A DNA stretch of 64,000 nucleotides from Brevundimonas sp. SH203 (GCF_002157625.1 NZ_BDMM01000002.1:186001-250000); one strand, 5' to 3'; shown: positions 10,379 through 19,624, numbered from the stretch's first letter. Notes: a model not told the origin generated them from the sequence alone. Translations and numbers: made by a program.

Positions 10379-11113
10379 TCAGGCCCGGTCGCGAATCCGC
10401 ATTCCGCCCGGACCCTTGCTGTCGACCTCGAACCGGCCCGTGGCGCGGATCAGGTCGGACAGTTTGGCGTAGCCATAGGTGCGCTGGTCGAAGTCGGGAT
10501 AGGCGTTGCGCAGCCGATTGCCGATGGCCCCGGCCAGAACCCAGCCGTCGCCGTCCTCGTCCATGTCGGCGATGACGGAGGCGATCAGGCGCGTCGCCTC
10601 GGTCGGCTTGCGCTTGGCGGGCGCGGGTTCGGCGGCGGCCTTCTTTCCAGCGTCGCCGTCCGGCTCGGCCTGGGTGGTCAGGTTCTCGGTGTAGATGAAA
10701 CGGGTGCAGGCCTGGCGGAAGCTTTCCGGCGTCTTCTGTTCGCCGAAGCCATAGACGTCCACGCCCTCCTCGCGGATGCGTGCGGCCAGACGAGTGAAGT
10801 CGGAATCTGACGACACCAGGCAGAAACCGTCGAACCGGCCGGAATGCAACAGGTCCATGGCGTCGATCACCAGGGCGATGTCGCCTGAATTCTTGCCCTT
10901 GGTGTTGGCGAAATTCTGCTGGGGCTGGATGGCCCAGCGCGCCAGCACCTTGGTCCAGCCGGCGATCTGCGGGCTGGAGAAATCGCCATAGACCCGCCGC
11001 GCCGAGGCCTCGCCCAGGGTCGCGATCTCGGTGAACAGGGCCTCGGCGATGCGGGGCGAGGCGTTTTCCGCATCGATCAGGATGGCGAGGCGCGCGGGCT
11101 TTCCATTGGCCAT
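10379..11113 (-). CDS. NYN domain protein with C-terminal OST-HTH/LOTUS domain
   Basis: A 244-residue protein. Residues about 6-150 form an NYN (PIN-like nuclease) domain: LAILIDAENASPR carries the first acidic residue, SGDIALVIDAMDLL and LVSSDSDFTRLAARIRE the rest of the metal site. After an Ala/Pro/Lys-rich linker, residues about 172-242 resemble an OST-HTH (LOTUS) RNA-binding domain (DGWVLAGAIGNRLRN, YAKLSDLIRATG). The combination suggests an RNA endonuclease or RNA-binding regulator. Convergent with dxs, with only 13 bases between the stops and no terminator stem visible there. Confidence 0.85.
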   Translation of the reverse strand: MANGKPARLAILIDAENASPRIAEALFTEIATLGEASARRVYGDFSSPQIAGWTKVLARWAIQPQQNFANTKGKNSGDIALVIDAMDLLHSGRFDGFCLVSSDSDFTRLAARIREEGVDVYGFGEQKTPESFRQACTRFIYTENLTTQAEPDGDAGKKAAAEPAPAKRKPTEATRLIASVIADMDEDGDGWVLAGAIGNRLRNAYPDFDQRTYGYAKLSDLIRATGRFEVDSKGPGGMRIRDRA

Positions 11114-11147
11114 GACGAGAGGCTTTCGTTCGTGGGACGACGCCAGC

Positions 11148-12077
11148 CTATAGCTGACCCATCGTATTGTCGTGGTCCACGGCCTGTTTCTTCAACCAGC
11201 CGACGAAGGCGGTGGTGCTGGGCGATGGCGGACGGTCGCGGGGCTGGACGACGTAGTAGGCGAAGCCGACGGCTTCCGAGCCATCGGGGAAGGGGGCGAC
11301 CAGACGCCCCGAGGCCAAGTCGGCCTGGGCCAGGGTGCGTTTGGCCAGGGCCACGCCGCGACCGGCGATGGCCGCTTCGATCAGCAGGCTGGACTGGTTG
11401 AAGCGCGAACCGCGACGCGGATCGGGATGCCGCACGCCCCGCGCCTTCAGCCACATGGCCCAGTCGGGGCGGCTGGGATCGCCGTCGTTGGACATGTCGT
11501 GCAGCAGGGTGTGGCGTGTCAGGTCGGCGGGTTTGCGGATCGGATGTTCGCCGTCCATCAGCGCGGGCGCGCAGACGGGCAGGACCGTCTCGGTCATTAG
11601 TCGGTCCACGGTCAGGCCGGGATAGTCGCCGCGCCCGTAGCGGATGGCCAGATCGACCTTGCCCTCGGTCAGGTCGGCGGGCTCCATGTCGGCGGAAATC
11701 CACAGCTCGATCTCGGGATGGGCGGTGTGGAAATCGTCCATGCGCGGCATCAGCCATTTGGAGGCGAAGCCGGGCGCGACGCTGATCGACACCTGTTTGC
11801 GGCGCGGCGGTTCGCGCAACAGGGCCGAGGCGTCCATCAGCCGCTCGAACCCCTCGCGCAGCAGCGGAACCGACGAACGGCCCAGGTCCGTCAGCTGAAG
11901 GCCGCGCGCCTCGCGCACGAACAGAGGGCCGCCGACGATGTCCTCAAGCAGACGAATCTGCTGGCTGACGGCGCCCGGCGTCACCGACAGTTCGTCGGCG
12001 GCGCGCGAGAAGTTCAGGTGCCGGGCGGCGGCCTCGAAGGCGCGCAAGGCGTTGAGCGGGAGCAGGGGACGGGCCAT
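11148..12077 (-). CDS. LysR family transcriptional regulator (GcvA-like)
   Basis: A 309-residue LysR regulator. The N-terminal winged helix reads LNALRAFEAAARHLNFSRAA then ELSVTPGAVSQQIR, and the effector domain (about 92-295) has the GcvA/AmpR look (SVAPGFASKWLMPR, DLAIRYGRGDYPG). The frame is open upstream to 12428, but MARPLLPLNALRAF at 12077 is the normal family start. It is divergent from cysG with 121 bases between, so it may control the cys operon or itself; it is not a typical CysB, and no clear T-N11-A palindrome stands out. Confidence 0.86.
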   Translation of the reverse strand: MARPLLPLNALRAFEAAARHLNFSRAADELSVTPGAVSQQIRLLEDIVGGPLFVREARGLQLTDLGRSSVPLLREGFERLMDASALLREPPRRKQVSISVAPGFASKWLMPRMDDFHTAHPEIELWISADMEPADLTEGKVDLAIRYGRGDYPGLTVDRLMTETVLPVCAPALMDGEHPIRKPADLTRHTLLHDMSNDGDPSRPDWAMWLKARGVRHPDPRRGSRFNQSSLLIEAAIAGRGVALAKRTLAQADLASGRLVAPFPDGSEAVGFAYYVVQPRDRPPSPSTTAFVGWLKKQAVDHDNTMGQL

Positions 12078-12198
12078 CGCCGTTAGAAATCCTATCAGCG
12101 AGACAAAGGCAATCTGGTTTGCGGCCTCGGGCGATGAAGTCGAAGGTTCGTGGCCTGCCGTCGCCACTTTTTTCGTCCTGACGGCCTTGAGAAGCAAG

Positions 12199-13581
12199 AT
12201 GCGTGTCTTTCTCGCCTCCATTCCGCTGGAGGCCGCAAAAATCGTGATTGTCGGCGCAGGCGAGCCCGCGCTGGCCAAGCTGCGACTGTTCCTGAACACG
12301 CCGGCCGAGGTGGCGTGGTTCGCACCCGACGGCGCGCCCGACAGGATCGAGACGCCCCTGACCGCGCCGACGCCCCTGTTGCGAGCGCCCGAGGCAGAGG
12401 ATTTGGCGGGCGCGCGGCTGGTGTTCATCGCGCTGGGCGATCTGGATCAGGCGCGGCGGATCGGCGTTCTGGCGCGGGCGGCGGGGGCGCAGGTCAATGT
12501 GGTGGACCAGCCCGCGCTCAGCGATTTCCAGACCCCGGCCCTGATCGACCGCGACGAGGTGGTGGTGGGCGTGGCGACCGGCGGATCGGCGCCGATCCTG
12601 GCGCGCGACATCCGCACGGCCATCGAGGGCGTGCTGCCGGCCGGTCTGGCCCATGTGGCGCGACTGGCGCGCGAACTGCGTGACACGGTCAAGGCCAGCA
12701 CGCCCGACTTCATGGCGCGGCGCCGCTTCTGGGAGAAGGCGTTCCGCGGACCCGCCGCGACCCTGGCGGCCGAGGGGCGGACGGCCGAGGCGCGGCGCGA
12801 GATGCTGCGCCTGCTGAACCTCGCCGCGCCGGAGCAGGGCGTGGTCCACATCGTGGGCGCCGGGCCGGGCGATCCCGAACTGCTGACGCTGAAGGCGCTG
12901 CGCGTGTTGCAGGACGCCGATGTCATCATCCACGACCGTCTGGTGCCCGAGGCGGTGCTGGAGCGGGCGCGGCGCGACGCCAAACGTCTGTATGTCGGCA
13001 AGGCGCGCGGCGACCATTCCGTGCCGCAGGACCAGATCGAGGCCCTGATGATCGCCGAGGCCCGCGCGGGGCATCGGGTCGTGCGGTTGAAGGGCGGCGA
13101 TCCCTTCGTCTTCGGACGCGGCGGCGAGGAGCTGGAGGCCATGCGGGCGGCGGGCGTGCCGGTCTTCGTGGTGCCGGGGGTGACGGCGGCCCTGGCCTGC
13201 GCGGCGTCGGCGGGCATTCCGCTGACCCACCGGGACCATGCGCAGGCCGTGACCTTCGTGACGGCGCAGGCCAAGCCCGGCGGGGTCGAGGCCGACTGGT
13301 CGCGTCTGGCGGGACCGAACCATACCCTGGCCATCTATATGGGCACGGATCGGGCGGAAGAGACGGCGGCCAGGCTGATGGCGGCGGGTCGGTCGGGGGC
13401 GACCCCGGCGGCGGTGGTCGAGAATGGCGGACGCCCGGACGAGCGGGTGTTGACCGGGCGGCTGAACGAACTGGGCGCTATGGTGCGCGGGGCGAACCTG
13501 ACGGGACCGGCCCTACTGTTCGTCGGAGAGACGGCCGCCTTTTCCGCGACGCAGGCGCACCTGTCGGAGGCGGCGGCATGA
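12199..13581 (+). CDS. cysG: Siroheme synthase (trifunctional CysG)
   Basis: A 460-residue fusion. Residues about 1-200 are the precorrin-2 dehydrogenase/sirohydrochlorin ferrochelatase part (IVIVGAGEPALAKLRLF is the NAD-binding loop; ATGGSAPILARDIR follows). Residues about 215-455 are uroporphyrinogen-III C-methyltransferase (VHIVGAGPGDPELLTLKA, RLKGGDPFVFGRGGEE, VVPGVTAALA). It makes siroheme for the sulfite reductase encoded two genes down. The ATG at 12199 has a GAGAAG site at 12189-12194 and gives the normal length; the longer open frame overlaps lysR. Its stop overlaps the next start (ATGA). Confidence 0.93.
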   Translation: MRVFLASIPLEAAKIVIVGAGEPALAKLRLFLNTPAEVAWFAPDGAPDRIETPLTAPTPLLRAPEAEDLAGARLVFIALGDLDQARRIGVLARAAGAQVNVVDQPALSDFQTPALIDRDEVVVGVATGGSAPILARDIRTAIEGVLPAGLAHVARLARELRDTVKASTPDFMARRRFWEKAFRGPAATLAAEGRTAEARREMLRLLNLAAPEQGVVHIVGAGPGDPELLTLKALRVLQDADVIIHDRLVPEAVLERARRDAKRLYVGKARGDHSVPQDQIEALMIAEARAGHRVVRLKGGDPFVFGRGGEELEAMRAAGVPVFVVPGVTAALACAASAGIPLTHRDHAQAVTFVTAQAKPGGVEADWSRLAGPNHTLAIYMGTDRAEETAARLMAAGRSGATPAAVVENGGRPDERVLTGRLNELGAMVRGANLTGPALLFVGETAAFSATQAHLSEAAA

Positions 13582-13853
13582 GGATCGTCACCGCCAACCG
13601 CCTGTCGGACGGCCGCGTCATCTATGCGGGCGTGGACAATCAGCCGGTCGACAGCATCGAACAGGCGTCGGTGCTGGATGAGGCGGCGGCCGAGATCGCC
13701 CTGGCCCAGGTCGCGGGGCGGCCCGACGTCTTCGTGAACCCCTATCTGTTCGAAGTGACCGATCGCACGCCCTCGGGCCGCGACCGGCTGAAGGAGCGCA
13801 TCCGCTCGGGTGGGCCGACGGTGGGCCACAGCGTGGCGGGAGGCGTGGGCTGA
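13578..13853 (+). CDS. DUF2849 domain protein
   Basis: A 91-residue protein of unknown function, opening MRIVTANRLSDGRVIYAG and ending with a basic SGRDRLKERIRSGGPTVGH segment. DUF2849 proteins recur between cysG and the sulfite/nitrite reductase gene in alphaproteobacteria. It overlaps cysG by four bases and cysI by one, so translation of all three is coupled. The constant position suggests a role in sulfite reductase maturation or electron supply; this is inference. Confidence 0.82.
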   Translation: MRIVTANRLSDGRVIYAGVDNQPVDSIEQASVLDEAAAEIALAQVAGRPDVFVNPYLFEVTDRTPSGRDRLKERIRSGGPTVGHSVAGGVG

Positions 13854-15523
13854 TGTATCGTTATGACGAGTTCGACCATGCGCTGGTGCGCGAACGGGTC
13901 GACGAATTCTCCGATCAGGTGGCGCGGCGCGCATCCGGCGCCCTGACCGAGGACGAGTTCAAGCCGCTGCGGCTGATGAACGGCGTCTATCTGCAGCTTC
14001 ACGCCTATATGCTGCGGGTCGCGGTTCCCTATGGCGTCATGAGTGGCCGTCAGCTGCGGCGGCTGGGCCAGATCGCGCGGACCTATGACAAGGGCTACGG
14101 CCATTTCACCACCCGCTGCAACATCCAGTACAACTGGCCCGCCCTGACGGACCTGCCGACCATCCTGCGCGATCTGGCCGAGGTCGAGATGCACGCCATC
14201 CAGACCAGCGGAAACTGCATCCGAAACACCACCACGGACGTCTTCGCGGGCGCCGCCGAGGACGAGATCGAGGACCCGCGCCCCTGGTGCGAGATCATCC
14301 GTCAGTGGTCCACCATCCACCCCGAGTTCAGCTTCCTGCCGCGCAAGTTCAAGATCGCGGTGATCGGCGCCGACAAGGACCGCGCCGCGATCCGCACCCA
14401 TGACGTGGGCTTGCAGATCGTAAAGGGCGAGGATGGCGGCGTGGCCTTCCGCGTCTTCGTCGGCGGCGGGCAGGGGCGCCTGCCCCATATCGGTCAGGAA
14501 ATCGCGGCGGCGGTTCCGGCGGCGGACCTGCTGGCCTATCTGACCGCCATCCTGCGGGCCTGGAACCTGCTGGGGCGGCGCGACAACATCCATAAGGCGC
14601 GGATCAAGATTCTGGTCGCCTCTCTGGGGATCGAGGCGTTCCGCGAGGAGGTGGACAAGCACTACGCCACCCTGCGCCGCGAAGACCTGCGCATCCCCGA
14701 CGACGAACTGGCTCGCATCCAGGCCTATTTCGCCCCGCCGCCGTTCGAGGACCTGCCGAAAGCCAGCGCCCCGTTCGACCGCGCCCTGCTGGCGGACCCG
14801 GATTTCGCCCGGTTCGCGCGCAACAATGTGCGGCGGCATCGGCAGGCGGGCTATGCCTCGGTGGTGATCTCGCTGAAGCCGGTGGGCGGCGTGCCGGGCG
14901 ACATCACGGCGGACCAGATGGACGTCGCCGCCGATCTGGCCGAACGCTATGGGTTCGACGAAATCCGCGCCGCCTATGAGCAGAATCTGGTCCTGCCGCA
15001 CGTGAAGCTGGATGATGTTCCGGCGGTGTGGCGGGCGCTGCGGCAGGCGGGGCTGGCGACGGCCAACGCCGATCTGGCGACCGATGTGATCGCCTGTCCG
15101 GGACTGGACTATTGCAGCCTGGCCAACGCCCGTTCGATCCCGGTGGCCCAGGCCCTGTCCAGACGTCTGGCCGATCTGGACTATCAGGAGAGGCTGGGGC
15201 CGGTCCGCATCAACATGAGCGGCTGCATCAACGCCTGCGGCCATCACCACGTCGGCCATATCGGCGTGCTGGGCGTCGATCGGAAGGGCGAGGAATATTA
15301 TCAGATCACCGTCGGCGGCTCGCCCGACGAACAGGCGGCGCTGGGCGACATCGTGGGCAAGAGCCTGCCGTCGGACGCCGTGGCGCCCGCCATTCAGCGG
15401 ACACTGGACCGCTATCTGCAAATCCGCGCTGAGGGCGAGCGGTTCATCGACACGGTGCGCCGCGTCGGCCCCGATCCCTTCCGCGACGCCATATACGAGA
15501 CGCTCGATGCTGCAGACGCTTGA
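13853..15523 (+). CDS. cysI: Sulfite reductase hemoprotein subunit
   Basis: A 556-residue siroheme/[4Fe-4S] reductase of the nitrite/sulfite reductase family. The cluster cysteines are Cys415 and Cys421 (CPGLDYC) and Cys458 and Cys462 (GCINACGHHH). The siroheme-binding region holds YGHFTTRCNIQYNW and TSGNCIRN. It reduces sulfite to sulfide with six electrons. No flavoprotein CysJ gene is nearby, so the donor is probably ferredoxin or an unlinked reductase. Gene context with cysG, cysH and cysK favours sulfite over nitrite as substrate. Confidence 0.9.
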   Translation: MYRYDEFDHALVRERVDEFSDQVARRASGALTEDEFKPLRLMNGVYLQLHAYMLRVAVPYGVMSGRQLRRLGQIARTYDKGYGHFTTRCNIQYNWPALTDLPTILRDLAEVEMHAIQTSGNCIRNTTTDVFAGAAEDEIEDPRPWCEIIRQWSTIHPEFSFLPRKFKIAVIGADKDRAAIRTHDVGLQIVKGEDGGVAFRVFVGGGQGRLPHIGQEIAAAVPAADLLAYLTAILRAWNLLGRRDNIHKARIKILVASLGIEAFREEVDKHYATLRREDLRIPDDELARIQAYFAPPPFEDLPKASAPFDRALLADPDFARFARNNVRRHRQAGYASVVISLKPVGGVPGDITADQMDVAADLAERYGFDEIRAAYEQNLVLPHVKLDDVPAVWRALRQAGLATANADLATDVIACPGLDYCSLANARSIPVAQALSRRLADLDYQERLGPVRINMSGCINACGHHHVGHIGVLGVDRKGEEYYQITVGGSPDEQAALGDIVGKSLPSDAVAPAIQRTLDRYLQIRAEGERFIDTVRRVGPDPFRDAIYETLDAADA

Positions 15524-16583
15524 AGGGATACAGAACGGGCTGCGCCTGTCGGTGACGACGCCGCTGGACGATGTCGAGACGGCGGCGGCGTCCGAAGACG
15601 TGCTGGTGCTGGAATTCGAGGCGTTCCGCGACGGACGCGGCTTCACGCTGGCGTCCGTGTTGCGCGAGCGCGGCTATGGCGGGCGGCTGATCGCGGCGGG
15701 CAAGCTGTTGCCGGATCAGGCGCGGCACCTGCGCCGGTCGGGGTTCGATGCGGTGGAGCTGGCGCCGGGCGCGGACGCCGCCGCATGGGCGCGGATGGAT
15801 CAAGCCTTCAGCGCCGCCTATCAGCCCGCGACGGACGCCGCGCCGACGATCTGGCGGCGTCGTCAGGCCTCCAACGACCGCGACCTGGCGGCGCTGGCCG
15901 AACGGCTGAACCACGAGGTCAAGGGCCAGTCGGCGTCCGAAATCATCAGGGCGGCGCTGGACCCGGCGCTGGGCCTGCGGGTCGGGGCAATCTCGTCGTT
16001 CGGCGCGGAATCGGCGGCCCTGCTGCACATCATCGCCGAGGAACGGCCCGAGACGCCGGTGGTGTTTCTGGAGACGGGCCAGCATTTCCTGCAGACCCTG
16101 TCCTATCGCACCCAACTGACCAAGGCGCTGGGTCTGAGCGACGTGCGGCTGGTTACGCCGGATGCGGGCGAGAAGGCCGCGCTGGATGCGCGCGACGACC
16201 TGTGGCGCATCGACGCCGACGCCTGCTGCGACCTGAGGAAGGTGCGGCCCCTGGCGCGGGCGACGGCCGGGTTCAACGCCCTGATCACCGGGCGCAAACG
16301 CTATCAGGCGGCGACGCGGGCGCGGCTGAAACCGTTCGAGGTGCTGGACGGGGTGCTGCGGATCAATCCGCTGGCGAACTGGGACGCGGACGATGTCGAA
16401 GCCTGGCTGGACGACCACGACCTGCCGCGCCATCCCCTGGTGGAGCAGGGCTACGCCTCCATCGGCTGCTGGCCCTGCACGCGGGCGGTCCAGACCGGCG
16501 AGGACGCGCGCGCCGGCCGCTGGTCGGGTATGGACAAGGTCGAGTGCGGCATCCACCTAGGCAAACGTCAGGCCGCCGCCTGA
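15507..16583 (+). CDS. cysH: DUF934-phosphoadenylyl/adenylyl-sulfate reductase fusion
   Basis: A 358-residue two-part protein. Residues about 1-110 match DUF934 (LEFEAFRDGRGFTLASVLRE, GKLLPDQARHLRRSGFDAVE). Residues about 125-350 are the PAPS/APS reductase domain with a P-loop-like SSFGAESAALLH, Cys240-Cys241 and Cys321-x2-Cys324 for a [4Fe-4S] cluster, and the catalytic ECGIHLG with Cys347. Four cluster cysteines point to an APS-reducing (plant-type) enzyme. It releases sulfite for CysI. The start overlaps the end of cysI by 17 bases. DUF934 is usually a separate gene beside cysH, so the fusion is noteworthy. Confidence 0.9.
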   Translation: MLQTLEGIQNGLRLSVTTPLDDVETAAASEDVLVLEFEAFRDGRGFTLASVLRERGYGGRLIAAGKLLPDQARHLRRSGFDAVELAPGADAAAWARMDQAFSAAYQPATDAAPTIWRRRQASNDRDLAALAERLNHEVKGQSASEIIRAALDPALGLRVGAISSFGAESAALLHIIAEERPETPVVFLETGQHFLQTLSYRTQLTKALGLSDVRLVTPDAGEKAALDARDDLWRIDADACCDLRKVRPLARATAGFNALITGRKRYQAATRARLKPFEVLDGVLRINPLANWDADDVEAWLDDHDLPRHPLVEQGYASIGCWPCTRAVQTGEDARAGRWSGMDKVECGIHLGKRQAAA

Positions 16584-16619
16584 TCCGCCTCCTCTCCGAC
16601 CTCGCCTGAAAGTTTCAAC

Positions 16620-17618
16620 GTGTCCGTCACGCCTACCGTCATCGACCTGATCGGCAATACGCCGCTGGTCCGTCTGAACCGCCTGTCCGACCAGACGGGG
16701 TGCGAAATCCTGGGCAAGGCCGAGTTCCTGAATCCCGGCGGCTCGATCAAGGACCGGGCCGCCCTGTCCATCGTGCAGGCGGCGCAGGCGTCGGGCGCGC
16801 TGCGTCCCGGCGGAACCCTGGTGGAGGGCACGGCGGGCAACACCGGCATCGGCCTGGCCCTGGTCGGGGCGGCTCTGGGCCATCCGGTCGTCATCGTCAT
16901 TCCGCGCACCCAGTCCGAGGAAAAGAAGGCGGCGATCCGCTCGCTGGGCGCGCGTCTGGTCGAGGTGGACGCGGCGCCCTTCTCCAGCCCGAACCATTTC
17001 GTCCACTATTCCGGGCGTCTGGCGGCCGAGCTGAACGACAGCGAAGAGGCCGGGGCCATCTGGGCCAATCAGTTCGACAACACGGCCAACCGCGACGCCC
17101 ACTATCGGACCACCGGCCCGGAAATCTGGGCCCAGACGGGGGGCAAGATCGACGCCTTCGTCTCGGCGGTCGGCTCGGGCGGCACCATCGCCGGGGTTTC
17201 GGCCTATCTGCGTGAGCAGAAGCCCGACGTGACCATCGCCCTAGCTGATCCGGCCGGCGCCGCCATGTTCAACTGGTTCAACAAGGGCGAGATGACGGGC
17301 GAGGGGTCGTCGATCACCGAGGGCATCGGCGTGGCCCGGATCACCGGCAATCTGGAAGGCTTCCGCCCCGACCACGCCTATCGGATTGAGGACGCCGAGT
17401 TCCTGCCCCTGCTGTTCGATCTGGTGAAGCACGAAGGCTTGTCGCTGGGCGGATCGGCGGGGGTCAACATCGCCGGGGCCGTGCGGCTGGCGCGCGAGAT
17501 CGGGCCGGGCAAGACCATCGTCACCTGCCTGTGCGACCCCGGATCGCGCTATGCGTCCAAACTGTTCAACCCGGAATTCCTGAAGTCGAAGGGATTGCCC
17601 ATCCCGGAGTGGGCATAA
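16620..17618 (+). CDS. cysK: Cysteine synthase A
   Basis: A 332-residue PLP enzyme, O-acetylserine sulfhydrylase, that uses sulfide from the upstream pathway to make cysteine. The PLP lysine is in NPGGSIKDRAAL, the substrate loop is EGTAGNTGIG, and the phosphate loop is VGSGGTIAGVS. The start is GTG at 16620, giving MSVTPTVIDLIGNTPLVRLN, the family opening. It follows cysH after 36 bases and completes the sulfate-to-cysteine run. A palindromic repeat follows its stop. Confidence 0.95.
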   Translation: MSVTPTVIDLIGNTPLVRLNRLSDQTGCEILGKAEFLNPGGSIKDRAALSIVQAAQASGALRPGGTLVEGTAGNTGIGLALVGAALGHPVVIVIPRTQSEEKKAAIRSLGARLVEVDAAPFSSPNHFVHYSGRLAAELNDSEEAGAIWANQFDNTANRDAHYRTTGPEIWAQTGGKIDAFVSAVGSGGTIAGVSAYLREQKPDVTIALADPAGAAMFNWFNKGEMTGEGSSITEGIGVARITGNLEGFRPDHAYRIEDAEFLPLLFDLVKHEGLSLGGSAGVNIAGAVRLAREIGPGKTIVTCLCDPGSRYASKLFNPEFLKSKGLPIPEWA

Positions 17619-17624
17619 ACCATC

Positions 17625-17770
17625 GTCTCCTCCCCACTTGTGGGGAGGGGGACCGCGTAGCGGTGGAGGGGCTTTTGAAGTCCCACGGTCGCCGGCGATG
17701 CGGTGCAGAGCCCCTCCGTCACGGCGCTGAAAAAGCGCCGCGCCACCTCCCCGCAAAGCGGGGAGGAGAC
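17625..17770. repeat. Palindromic intergenic repeat, type 1
   Basis: A 146-base imperfect inverted repeat. The left end GTCTCCTCCCC-ACTTGT-GGGGAGG forms its own hairpin, mirrored at the right end by CCTCCCCGC-AAA-GCGGGGAGGAGAC; inner arms GGAGGGGCT and AGCCCCTCC pair across the middle. It fills the space between the convergent cysK and DUF885 genes, ending eight bases from the latter's stop. Such elements are typical of dispersed intergenic repeats in Caulobacterales and probably act as bidirectional terminators or mRNA 3' ends. Only one copy is in the window. Confidence 0.75.
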
Positions 17771-17778
17771 AGGTTCCG

Positions 17779-19572
17779 CTACTTCGCCTTTTGCTCCGCG
17801 ATCCACGCATCCATGCGCTGGTCCAGCAGCGCCAGCGGCAGCGGGCCTTCGGTCAGAAGGGCGTCGTGGAAGGTGCGGACGTTGAACTTCGGCCCCAGTT
17901 CGCGCTCGGCCCGCGCGCGGATTTCGCGCAGGCGGATTTCGCCGATCTTGTAGGCCGTGGCCTGGCCCGGCCAGCCGATATAGCGTTGAAGCTCGGTCTC
18001 GATATTGTGCGGCGCCAGGGCGGAGTTGTCGCGGAAACAGGCGCGGGCCTGTTCCTCGGTCCAGCCCATCCAGTGCAGGCCGGTGTCGGCGACCAGACGG
18101 CACGCGCGCCACATCTCGTAGGACAGGCGGCCGAACCGTTCGTAGGGCGTGCGGTAAAAGCCCATCTCCTCGCCCAGATATTCGGCGTAGAGGCCCCAGC
18201 CCTCGGTGAAGGCGGTGACATTGGCCTGACGCCGGAAATAGGGCTGGCCGGCGGCCTCCTGTTGCAGGGCGATCTGGATGTGGTGGCCCGGCACGGCCTC
18301 GTGCAGGGTCAGGGCGGGTAGTTCGTAGAGCGGCCGCTGGTCCAGCTTGGACGTGTTGACGATGTAATGGGCCGCCACGCCGTTCTGCATCGACCCGCCG
18401 TTGTAGCGGCCGGTGGTGTAGTTCTCCTCGATCTGCGGCGGGACCGGCTGCACGTCATAGGGCAGGCGGGGCAGGGTGGCGAACAGGGCCGGCAGGCCGC
18501 CGTCCGCGCGCTTGGCCATTTCCGACGCCTTTTCCAACAGTTGCTCGCGGCTGGTCGCATAGAACTGCGGATCGGTGCGGAGGAAGTTCAGGAAGCCCGC
18601 GAAGTCGCCGGTCCAGCCGGCCGCCTTCATCTCCACCTCCATCCGGGCGCGGATGCGAGCCACCTCGTCCAGACCGATCTGGTGGATCTGATCCGGCGTC
18701 AGGTCGGTGGTGGTGTGGCCGCGCACCAGATAGGCGTAGAGCGCCTTGCCGCCGGGGCGGGCGCCGACGCCCGGTTCGACCGGCGCCTTGGGCAGATAGT
18801 CGGTCTGGAGGAAGGTCAGCCAGGCCTGACGCGCCGGAACGATGACGGAGGCCACGACGGCGGCGCCTTCGGCCCTCAGTCGATCCTTTTGCGCCTGCGG
18901 CACGGTCGCGGGCAGGGTGTCGAAGGGCTTCAGAAGCGGCTCGGCGTCGGGCGCGATGGCTACGTCGTTGCGCGCCAGGGCCAGGGCGCTTTCGGTGACG
19001 GAGCGGGCCTGCATCATGCCAGTGTCCAGACCGCGCCGCGCATTGTCGGTCGTCTGGGCGTAGATGTCGTCGAAACCCCGCAGACGGCGGATATAGGCCT
19101 CGGCCTCCGCCACCGAGTTCAGCCTCGTGCCGCCGCCGATATAGAGCGCCCACGTTCCCGGCCCGCCCTCGCTGTCGAAGGCCAGACGTCCGGCGTCGTA
19201 ATCCAGCCCCTCAATACTGCGTTTCAGGCTGTAGAGCAGAAAGCCGTGGTTGATCGCGGCGGCATGGGAAAGACTTGCCGGGTCGATGGCGTCCAGCCGG
19301 CGCACGAACCTTTCCAGCGGCGCGCGCTGGGCCAGTTCGAAGGCGCGGGTCAGGTCGGGAACCCGGCTCATGGCCTCCACGTCGCCCTCGCCGCTGGCCG
19401 AGAAGGGATCGACCGACTTCAGATAGGTTTCGTAATCGGCGATCAGGGCGTTCAGCGCCGCATCCGCCGGAGCAGCGACGGCGGCGACGGCGGCCGGCCG
19501 CGTCTGGGCCACGACCATCGCCGGCGACGCCGCCGCGATCAGGGCCGCCAAGGCCAGTTGAGTCATCTTCAT
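17779..19572 (-). CDS. DUF885 family secreted putative metallohydrolase
   Basis: A 597-residue exported protein with a Sec signal (MKMTQLALAALIAAASPAM, then VVAQ). It belongs to DUF885, a mostly helical family with a gluzincin-like HExxx...H arrangement: the key motif here is HEAVPGHH at 424-431, and TEGWGLYAEYLGEE downstream supplies further acidic ligands. Members are thought to be periplasmic peptidases or hydrolases. The ATG at 19572 has GGAGG nine bases upstream; the longer frame to 19683 is out of family. Two small secreted proteins lie just upstream on the same strand. Confidence 0.87.
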   Translation of the reverse strand: MKMTQLALAALIAAASPAMVVAQTRPAAVAAVAAPADAALNALIADYETYLKSVDPFSASGEGDVEAMSRVPDLTRAFELAQRAPLERFVRRLDAIDPASLSHAAAINHGFLLYSLKRSIEGLDYDAGRLAFDSEGGPGTWALYIGGGTRLNSVAEAEAYIRRLRGFDDIYAQTTDNARRGLDTGMMQARSVTESALALARNDVAIAPDAEPLLKPFDTLPATVPQAQKDRLRAEGAAVVASVIVPARQAWLTFLQTDYLPKAPVEPGVGARPGGKALYAYLVRGHTTTDLTPDQIHQIGLDEVARIRARMEVEMKAAGWTGDFAGFLNFLRTDPQFYATSREQLLEKASEMAKRADGGLPALFATLPRLPYDVQPVPPQIEENYTTGRYNGGSMQNGVAAHYIVNTSKLDQRPLYELPALTLHEAVPGHHIQIALQQEAAGQPYFRRQANVTAFTEGWGLYAEYLGEEMGFYRTPYERFGRLSYEMWRACRLVADTGLHWMGWTEEQARACFRDNSALAPHNIETELQRYIGWPGQATAYKIGEIRLREIRARAERELGPKFNVRTFHDALLTEGPLPLALLDQRMDAWIAEQKAK

Positions 19573-19624
19573 CTTCGCGCCCCTCCAGTGCAGGGCGCAG
19601 TGCAAGCCGAGCCGCGTCGCGGCG

